In this document: piece after piece, positions 56,704 through 64,000 of the stretch | How positions within the stretch are numbered: position 1 is the stretch's first letter | How the letters are laid out: the number at the start of each line of letters is the position of its first letter | NCBI GenBank assembly: GCA_013076295.1 | Contig: RQOL01000616.1 | Location: forward strand, 248,001-312,000 | Length of the DNA stretch: 64,000 nucleotides | Direction: 5' to 3' | DNA from: Sanderia malayensis | Taxonomy: Eukaryota; Cnidaria; Scyphozoa; Semaeostomeae; Pelagiidae | The notes under the pieces: generated by a model | Told to the model about the DNA's origin: nothing | Seen by the model: only the letters and a program-made list of their open reading frames with translations | Database searches by the model: none | Made by a program: the position numbers and the translations under genes

Positions 56704-57848
56704 TCATAGAGATAGGAGATAATATACACTAGAGAGCTAACTCCTATTGTTTCGGTCATAGCGAGGTTGATACTGCGCCATCTTGTTGACGGGAGAAGTT
56801 GCGGGAATATTCAATTCACGACAATCTCTGGAGCTCACATAAAGTTTAAATTTAAAGCTTCTAGCGTGATTCGAAAAGTAAATTCAAAAGTTTTTACCAG
56901 TTTCTAAATAAGCATGTATGTGGAAACCTGTCTATGGTTTTAAAATTTCTGCCAAATATTGCAAATGCCTACATTTTGTCAATTTGTAAGTACTTGAAAA
57001 TCTCTTGACTTTTTTCGTAGGCCAAAATTGTTTCTTAGTTTTCTGATTTTTCCTCAGACAAAAAACAATGTATTGGGGTTGTGAACAAAATGGGCGGGGC
57101 GGAACGCAGGTTGGGCGGAAGGTCCGGCAACCGAGCAGCAGGCTTTTTTAGGATGTAGGCCAATCTATCAAATGATATGAAGATAATTGAAAATACAAAA
57201 AGAAATCCGTTTTGTAAAAATATATAAATTAAAATGAAAATAAAATCAACACAATACAATAAAAATATGATTTGTGTCCTATTTTTGAACTAAAATTTGT
57301 TTTATTTAAACTCTGTTTGGATGTTTTCGCGCTACGTTGTTGATTCTGTCCTTCACGTCCCGCTCCGGCTCCACACATGCAGACAGTCTTCATAATAGCA
57401 ATTGTGTTGCTATCCAACTTACCATTCTGAGCAATTTTCAGTTCTTTATCTGCTGATTTTATGCCATGCATGATGGGAAGAACTCGCATTTTTCGACCGT
57501 ACTTCAGTTATTTTTACTGTAATTTCCTGGGAGTACAGTACCCCGCCCATGCACCACTGGCTACTTCTAAGCTTACATACTAAAATAAAACAAAAATACT
57601 GTACCATCCACGATGTCCAGACATTCAAAATGTGTGAAAAGGTCTCTCCTTTACCATTCGTTGCTTTTTAGTTTTTAAATTTTGCTGGATCATACTAAAA
57701 ATCCATGTTTTTGCCTTTGTGATAGGCATTTACGCATTGAAATCAGTACTTTTACCCGCCAAAAACTGACGTCAAAAAACGGCCGAAAAAGGTCACATCT
57801 CCGGAGCCTCATTCCTACTCTAGTTTAGTATATATCCTATCTCTATGA
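56704..57848. mobile_element. 1.15-kb TIR element
   Basis: TCATAGAGATAGGAGATAATATAC (56704) and its near-complement (to 57848) are inverted ends. Flanks CTTGAG and CTTCAG suggest a decayed 6-bp or longer duplication. A minus-strand frame at 57300-57489 (M-R-V-L-P-I-M-H-G-I-K-S-A-D-K-E-L-K-I) may be coding but is unrecognised. Confidence 0.5.
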
Positions 57849-57938
57849 CTTCAGTACGCCAGTTTTTGGCGTGCGTTGAAACGAGGTTTGGGTGATTCCG
57901 TCTGAATTTCTCCTGATTTCTGAATTTGTTGTGGAAAG

Positions 57939-58422
57939 ATGGAGGAATGTATCATAAAAGAAATTGAAGTAATTCTTTTTAGCAATGTTTTAAACGAACA
58001 AGATACATTTGTTTGTGCACCAAATGGTTCGGGGAAGACCCTATGCTTTGTTTTTGTCAGAAGCTTCACATTTGATAGATATACTTGGCATTTAAGACAA
58101 CAACAACGGGCCTAATTCTTGCTCATATATCACTTTAGTTCTTTTTTCTCCATTACCCGGCCTAATAGTGGAGCAAACAAAGAGATTGATAGACTATGGC
58201 GTCCATACAACGTATGTTTGGGAACGACAAAATGATTCTCAAAGTATAGGAGAAATTAAAAAGATTCCTCTGAAGGTTGCGTTAGCCACCACGCCCGAGG
58301 CTGTGCTGCCTTGCCTTGGAGCCAAAGTGGCCAAAACTGTTTGTTTTGTTTGCTCAAAGCCATATCAAAATAAAATAAAAACATTTGTTGTTGATGAAGC
58401 ACATTGTATTTATTATTGGTAA
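57939..58422 (+). pseudogene. RecQ-like helicase fragment (motifs I to II)
   Basis: ATG at 57939, then D-T-F-V-C-A-P-N-G-S-G-K-T (Walker A), S-P-L-P-G-L-I-V-E-Q (motif Ia), A-T-T-P-E-A-V-L (motif Ib) and V-V-D-E-A-H-C-I-Y-Y-W (motif II), ending at a GTAAGT donor exactly where RecQ proteins continue with G-H-D-F. The Q-motif region is shortened. A frameshift near 58055 and stops before 58150 separate motif I from Ia. The remaining helicase exons are not found downstream. Confidence 0.65.
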
Positions 58423-58454
58423 GTTTTTTTAAATATATCAATTATAATAATTAC

Positions 58455-59413
58455 TTCCGTCCACGGTCCAGAGTCTCTATCAGTTTCCCCGTAAATATTC
58501 TTGCACAATGAATCACTTTTGCAGCAATTTAGGGCTTCAATTCGATTTTGTAGCAACATTTGGGCAGTTGTCTTCAAACCTAGTTTTTGCAAATTTTCAT
58601 AACCTTTTCTTATCGATTTTGATAACAATGCACCACAGATATTGGTCACAGTTTCTTTATCTTGTTCTGTCAGCACTATCTTTGTGGTTTCAGCTCCAGC
58701 AGCACTTACTTGACCATTATCTTTGGCAATTTCCTCTTAGCAATACAACAACAGCCAAGAACAAAACTGGAACATCCAGGCATTCAGTTAAACGTGATGT
58801 AATATTTCCATTCAACCACACCTTGTTAAAGTTGGTTCACATTTCTTCTTTGGAAAAAGTTTTCATTTCTACAGTTTTTTCAAAAACTCACTGAGAAAAC
58901 TTAGGCTTTGACAGGTTTCCAAGGAAAGCGGCAACAAATGTTTAATAATATCTTCAAACATCTCGAACACTTGTTCATTTTTTGCCATGACTTCCAAAGC
59001 ACGGTGCAACAATGCATGGATATCTATCAGCCATGCATTGTTGCACCGTGAATAAGTACTTACTTTGGCTGGGACGCCCGGCTGTGCTCTTTTCCATCAC
59101 TTTTCTCGATCGGTTCTTCTTAGTTTTTCCATGAACGACTACAGTGTTTTCTTCATTACAAAATTTAATAGTAGCTACCTACAAAACAGAGCGGGCCGAG
59201 CCTGTTTAAGCTCAAACAGACTGATGTTAATATAAAGAAATTGTCCAAACGGGCCTGAATTCTTGTTTCTATGATACTAACGTTTTATATACTTAAATCT
59301 GAGGGAGACATCAGATGAGGTAAGCACATTAACAAGAAAACAACTAATCTTACCTCTGCAGCATCTTGAAGCAATTCATCATCTATTTCGGGGCAAAAAT
59401 AAGCAAATTCCAT
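58455..59413 (-). CDS. Four-exon host gene of unknown function
   Basis: Exons on the minus strand: 59413-59354 (ATG, 20 codons, M-E-F-A-Y-F-C-P-E-I), 59178-59064 (with a K-T-K-K-N-R-S-R-K basic patch), 59023-58892 and 58735-58455. Donors are GTAAGA, GTAAGT, GTGAGT and GTAATT, and all phases agree (0, 1, 1, 0). The protein is helical (A-L-E-V-M-A-K-N-E...L-L-P-L-S-L-E-T-C; G-Y-E-N-L-Q-K-L-G-L-K). The second intron would be only 40 bases. Further exons should lie to the left but are not seen before the helicase fragment. Not recognised. Confidence 0.5.
59000..59050. repeat. Perfect 20-bp hairpin
   Basis: CACGGTGCAACAATGCATGG, an 11-base spacer, then its exact complement. One arm lies in the third exon and the other in the tiny second intron of the minus-strand gene. 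Confidence 0.9.
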
Positions 59414-59697
59414 TCTGATTAACAGCAATCTCCTATGTTTACAAGGTAATTTTGATTGTACGGAAATGAAGATTCCCTACAACTTTCTCGCGCCGCGCAT
59501 TTCGAAAATGAGACAATAAAAGCATATACAGAATATAAAGCATTTACCTTTATATCATCGAGTTCAAGTGTTTGTGATGCACGATTAGGAATTCAAGATG
59601 GCAGCATAATTGACGTTCGGTAAGTAAATAAATCACATACCGGAATCGCGTTTACGTCATAGATAATCGCATAATTTGCGTTTCGGTATGTAAATTA

Positions 59698-59991
59698 TGT
59701 CACAATTTACTCATGAGCATCGAGCCCGTTACGCAATCTCTATATTTAGTATCATCCGTAATGTTTTTATATGGAAACTTAACCTGCTGCGTTAACGAAA
59801 TTGTTTGCACACGTAGATATGTTCTTTTTATAGTTTATGTAATTCTCTCCACGCAATGTTTATTTTTAGTTTCCCATTTTATATAAATAAGTGTAATTGT
59901 GTCAGTAGATTCAGATATATTCGAGTAGCAGACTGAGAATCTGATCAAACTTTAAGTTGTCTATTCCTCTCGGCTATTGGGGTCTGTGACA
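59698..59991 (+). repeat. 5' LTR of the gag-protease element
   Basis: 294 bp with TATATAAATAAG about 60% along, a plausible promoter, and short inverted ends TGTCAC/GTGACA. Confidence 0.9.
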
Positions 59992-60055
59992 ATTTGAATT
60001 GGTGACAAGAGTGGGATACTGATCGAGAGCAAGACTCGACGAACTCAAAATCAAC

Positions 60056-60944
60056 ATGGCACGACGATACGAAGAAAACGAAGCTATACTTGCAGTTGAG
60101 GAGAATATTCGAGAAAATGCTAGGCCACAAAGAACGATTATTGACATTCAGACATTCTCTGGAAAAGATGAAGAAGATATTGCTGAGTGGTTGATTCGCT
60201 GGGAAGTCGCAGCAAGTGCAAACAACTGGACTCCACAGCAACAACTGACGATGATGCCTGTCTACCTGACCGGAAGAGCTGGACGTGTATTTCGGAGATT
60301 CCCAGAAAACGTCAGAAATAGCCTCGAAGAATTGAAGGATTCCTTTCGATGAAACATTCAACACTAAAGAGAAGCGATATTTTGCCAGACAGAAACTCCA
60401 CGAGATAAAACAGGGATCCAAAGAGTCTGTCATAGAGTTTTCTGAACGAGTAGACAAAGACCGAATCGCCAGCGAATGCTTCATCAAAGGACTGCGGTAA
60501 AAGATTAAAGAGACGGTGTGGGAAAAGTGCCCCAATTCATTTCAAGAAGCTATCCAGTCCGCAGAAAGAAGGGAGGTTTTCCTTAACTCGGTTGCCAAGC
60601 GGTCTGCTGGTGTGAATGAAGTTTCAGAAGACCTGATTGGCCTGATCCAGAAGTTTAATAGCGATAGAGAGCGCAGCAATCAGGGAATATGGAAAGCAAA
60701 ACAGAGCTTAACGACCGCGGTACAGGAACTAGCAATAGCTAGACGAAACCATAACACCTGGAATCAACCCCCTGGAGAAGAAAGAAGAACCCCTATCGTG
60801 TGTTATGGATGCAATCACACTGGTCACGTAAGAAGAAATTGCCTCTTGGCTCAGCACAGACAGCCCATGCACGTGAACCCAGCATTGGATAGAAGATGCC
60901 CAGCAACGGAAGAACCGTTTTCAGAACAGACCACGCCCAGATCC
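60056..60944 (+). pseudogene. gag: gag of the LTR element
   Basis: ATG at 60056; a gag body begins M-A-R-R-Y-E-E-N-E-A and runs to a frameshift/stop near 60350. It continues in another frame (Y-F-A-R-Q-K-L-H-E-I) with a TAA near 60498, and then from 60516 to the CCHC knuckle (C-Y-G-C-N-H-T-G-H-V-R-R-N-C, about 60803-60842). It matches a retrotransposon nucleocapsid. At least two disabling changes. Confidence 0.8.
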
Positions 60945-61022
60945 TGATGCCAAACGATCGGAAAGATTGAAGAAGAGCAGCAAGTCTCTCTGGATTCGGA
61001 AATTGTCGATCTAAACTGCTCG

Positions 61023-61564
61023 TTGATTTCAAGATTGGCGAAGGAAGGAATTTGGGTTAGGGGTAAGACGAACAATGTTGATGTGGACATTTTTGTTGAC
61101 ACTGGGGCCAGGTATAATATAATTGACTATAATTTTTGGAATGAGGTTTGCATGGGTAGAAAATTTCGTGATACTTTAATTTCGCTTGTTGGAGCTGGCG
61201 GGAAGAATTTGGCTGTGATTGGTGAAGGGAACGTTTCACTTTGCATACGAGGAGCATGTTTTGACTTGTTTGTTGTTATTGTAGATGATTTGAAGTTTGA
61301 TTTGTTATTGGGAGATAAATTTTTGAGATAAGAAAATTTTGTTAGTGACTATCGTGAAAAAGTATTGAGAACACATGGGGTAGAGGTTAGTTTTGAGCCT
61401 TTGCCTTCTGAATGTGTGGCTACGTTGAATTCTGTGGTTGAACTACCTGTTGGGACACCCTTGCGTGTAAGAGCAGATTTGTCTGGTAATCATTGTGGAT
61501 TGGTTTTGTTTGGGGAACGCCAGGTGGTCAAGACTGACGAGCGTGCTTGGTTGCCCCTGTCGTG
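61023..61564 (+). pseudogene. pro: Retropepsin and protease-RT linker
   Basis: F-V-D-T-G-A-R-Y-N-I-I-D gives an intact DTGA catalytic motif; F-D-L-L-L-G-D-K-F-L is the conserved C-terminal I/L-L-G-D block. A TAA at 61330 interrupts, then the linker (V-E-L-P-V-G-T-P-L-R-V) runs to a stop at 61563-61565. RT should follow but the purine tract and LTR come instead. Confidence 0.75.
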
Positions 61565-61689
61565 ACAAAAGCGGATGATGAAAATTCTGTTTTACTCGAG
61601 CTGGTAAACACAACTCGCAGCAAGGTTTCGTTTCGGTTTCGTGATTAATTAATATGTGGTAAAATAGTAATTATCTTAGGGGGGAGATG

Positions 61690-61983
61690 TGTCACGATTT
61701 ACTCATGAGCATCGAGCCCGTTACGTAATCTCTATATTTAGTATCATCCGCAATGTTTTTATATGGAGAATTAACCTGCTGCGTTAACGAAATTGTTTGC
61801 ACACGTAGATATATTATTTTTATACTTTATGTAATTCTTTCCAAGCAATGTTTATTTTTAGTTTCCCATTTTATATAAATTAGTGTAATTGTGTCAGTCG
61901 ATTCAGATACATTCGAGTAGCAGACTGAGAATCTGATCGAACTTTAAGTTGTCTATTCCTCTCGGCTATTGGGGTCTGTGACA
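61690..61983 (+). repeat. 3' LTR of the gag-protease element
   Basis: Same length and ends. It is followed not by flanking DNA but by a second copy of the primer-site and gag sequence, so this LTR is shared by a tandem arrangement. Confidence 0.9.
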
Positions 61984-62047
61984 ATTTAAATTGGTGACAG
62001 GAGTGGGATACTGATCGAGAGCAAGACTCGACGAACTCAAAATCAAC

Positions 62048-62440
62048 ATGGCACGACGATACGAAGGAAACGAAGCTATACTTGCAGTTGAGGAGAATAT
62101 TCGAGAAAATGCTAGGCCACAAAGAACGATTGTTGACATTCAGACATTCTCTGGAAAAGATGAAGAAGATATTGCTGAGTGGTTGATTCGCTGGGAAGTC
62201 GTAGCAAATGCAAAAAACTGGACTCCACAGTAACAACTCACGATGATGCCTGTCTACCTGACCGGAAGAGCTGGACGTGTATTTCGGAGATTCCCAGAAA
62301 ACGTCAGAAATAGCCTCGAAGAATTGAAGGATTCCTTTCGATGAAACATTCAACACTAAAGAGAAGCGATATTTTGCCAGACAGAAACTCCACGAGATAA
62401 AACAGGGATCCAAATAGTCTGTCATAGAGTTTTCTGAACC
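62048..62440 (+). pseudogene. Second, truncated gag copy after the 3' LTR
   Basis: Almost identical to the first 380 bases of gag at 60056 but with a TAA at 62231-62233. Similarity stops abruptly at about 62438, where a different Gypsy begins. It shows that a second element lay in tandem and shared the middle LTR, or that recombination joined two copies. Confidence 0.85.
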
Positions 62441-64000
62441 TTGTTCATACGTTGCTGACGTAACCCCTACTGCTCTTCCACAGCCAGCACACAGTGGACA
62501 ACAACAGGGAAACGGCCCAGCTAGAGTTTAGCGGCGACAAGACCCTCTGGCACATTACACAATAGTCGTCTCTACTACGTGACCGACCGTTATTCGGGAA
62601 TTAGATTTTCAGTAGATACCGTCGCATCCGTCAGTGTTATTCCATGTCGTCCTTCAGACAAACGTCACAAGATCATTAACCTCCAACTTCAAGCCGTTAA
62701 TAACTCGTCCATTGCAACGTATGGTGAACGATCGTTAACCTTGAACCTGGGATTACGTCGACTCTTTCGTTGGATTTTTATCATTGCGGATATTCCAACA
62801 CCTATTAATGGAGCCGATTTCCTTTCATACTTTTCGTTAAATGTTAACGTTCGTCATCGTCTATTATTCGATACAACAACTAATTTAAAAATTCAAGGCA
62901 TTCCTTCATCAGAGACTTCACCTCAGCTAATGTTTGCGATTCCCGAAGTTAACCACCAATGCAAGGAACTTCTTAACAAATTTAATTCAATAACAAGACC
63001 AAACAATGACGAATCAGCAGTTAAACATGTTACACACCACATTGAAACAAAAGGTCTTCCTGTCCTCAGCCGTCCACGCCGTCTTGCACCTGATCGATTG
63101 GTAATAGCCAAACGTGAATTTGGTCACATGCTCCAACTTGGTATCATTCGGCCCTCAAACAGCAGTTGGTCCTCTCCACTTCACATGGTTCCTAAGTCAA
63201 CCCCAGGCGATTGGAGACCATGTGCTGATTACCGCGCACTTAACAATGTCACAATTCCGGATCGTTACCCCATTCCACACATTCAGGATTTTACAACAAA
63301 TATTTTCAAAAACAATATTTTCAACAATTGATCTCGTCCGCGCCTACCATCAAATCCCAATCGAACCTGCTGATATTCCCAAAACTGCTATTACTACCCC
63401 CTTCGGCTTATTTGAGTTTGTTCGCATGCCATTTGGTCTACGTAATGCTGCACAAACATTTCAACGCTTTATTAATCAAGTATTACATGGTCTTGACTTT
63501 TTTTACGCTTATATTGATGACTTACTAATTGCCAGCGCTTCAGAAGCAGAACACCTTCAACATATAGATCTGCTCTTCATTCGCTTATCCGAATTTGGCG
63601 TCGTAATCAACCCAGCAAAGTGTGTCTTTGGTTCATCTTCACTAGAATTTCTCGGTCATCACATTTCCGTAGAAGGAATTTCTCCGCTGCACAAGTTTCT
63701 GCAATACGCGATTTTCCGGCACCTACATCATTACGTCAACTGCGCAAATTCCTAGGTTTAATCAACTTTTATCGTCGCTTTATTCCAAACTGTGTAACCA
63801 TCGTTAAACACTCACAGATCTTCTGGGCGGTAAGCACAGCAGAAACGCCCTTCATCTCGACGAAGTTTCACTTGCTGCATTTACAGCCATTAAATCAGCA
63901 CTTGCCGATGCTACGTTACTGGTACATCAATCACCCGATGCTCCCTATTGCCTCATGTTTGATGCATCTAATGTTGCCATAGGATCTGTTATACAACAAC
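62441..64000 (+). pseudogene. pol: Fourth Ty3/Gypsy copy: protease and RT, cut by window edge
   Basis: A frame at 62579-63331 starts in a protease ([13 protein letters not shown], where the usual DTG is DTV) and runs into RT ([20 protein letters not shown]). A frameshift near 63320 moves to the frame with L-V-R-A-Y-H-Q-I-P, F-G-L-R-N-A-A-Q-T and the catalytic Y-I-D-D. Another near 63690 leads to [14 protein letters not shown] and the start of RNase H. It has the L-x-x-F-L-G-x-I-N-F-Y-R-R-F signature of Ty3/Gypsy and differs from the other copies. Confidence 0.85.

Larger units (their letters stand above)
59698..61983 (+). mobile_element. LTR retrotransposon with gag and protease only
   Basis: LTRs 59698-59991 and 61690-61983, 294 bp each, TGTCAC...GTGACA, differing at about 14 positions by eye. 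A TTGGTGACAAGAGTGGGAT primer-site-like stretch follows the 5' LTR; a purine tract TTAGGGGGGAGATG precedes the 3' LTR. The internal region (1.7 kb) has gag, a CCHC knuckle, a protease and the protease-RT linker, but no RT, RNase H or integrase. It is a deletion derivative that would depend on a related element in trans. Confidence 0.85.

Noticed and set aside
1..64000. CRISPR arrays, bacterial operons, rRNA genes or phage genes
   Set aside because: Introns, LTR elements and the transposon types show a eukaryotic genome; no such features were seen.

Overview
This is a eukaryotic, almost certainly metazoan, genomic window. The evidence is spliced genes with consensus GT/AG introns, LTR retrotransposons (Copia and several Ty3/Gypsy lineages), a Polinton/Maverick derivative, Penelope-like elements with hammerhead ribozyme cores, a tRNA-derived SINE, and hAT, piggyBac, PIF/Harbinger and pogo transposons. 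The repertoire and the AT-rich composition suggest a marine invertebrate, tentatively a cnidarian; no sequence here settles the species. Most of the window is transposon debris and I see only about three host genes.

Positions 1-19500: a minus-strand Nudix gene resembling NUDT6 has exons near 17.75-17.95 kb, at 17487-17539, 17282-17333 and 1181-1228. The last two each carry half of the Nudix box and join in phase, so about 16 kb of intron sits inside the catalytic motif. That intron holds a foldback element (1452-3493) and a four-level nest: intron > Copia (3517-17094, 5-bp TSD) > Polinton derivative (5700-15106, AG...CT ends, about 6-bp TSD) > Gypsy (7885-12617, 5-bp TSD). By eye, LTR divergence is larger for the outer Copia than for the inner Gypsy, as nesting predicts. 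The Polinton TIRs are about 1.7 and 2.3 kb. They carry a 207-codon ORF, an alternating ~73-bp tandem repeat and a scrap of PolB.

Positions 19500-32750: decayed material. It includes a hAT dimerisation tail, ~180-bp tandem repeats, a 1.64-kb TIR element with a host-like 'GC(D)TTS' domain, an inverted Penelope-like unit with a 15-bp TSD, a G-rich MITE, a SINE and a minus-strand Gypsy pol remnant.

Positions 32750-42200: a Gypsy pol remnant is split by a 4.5-kb insertion (8-bp TSD) that contains a broken piggyBac transposase and an inverted copy of its 3' part. A third Gypsy 3' end with a duplicated pol/LTR junction follows, then a TTAA-flanked TIR element.

Positions 42600-47311: the best host gene, plus strand, at least eleven phase-consistent exons. 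It has two zinc-finger-like modules and three tandemly duplicated phase-1 exons. Its last intron holds a Harbinger derivative (MADF/Myb-like ORF) abutting a pogo-like remnant.

Positions 47312-59700: MITEs; two related 1.5-kb foldback elements with G-rich minisatellite arms; a 5'-truncated Penelope-like element (end of RT plus GIY-YIG) with hammerhead cores and an inserted MITE; a RecQ-like helicase fragment; and a four-exon minus-strand gene of unknown function.

Positions 59698-64000: an LTR element with gag and protease but no RT or integrase, followed by a second partial gag and then a different Gypsy gag-pol running off the right edge.
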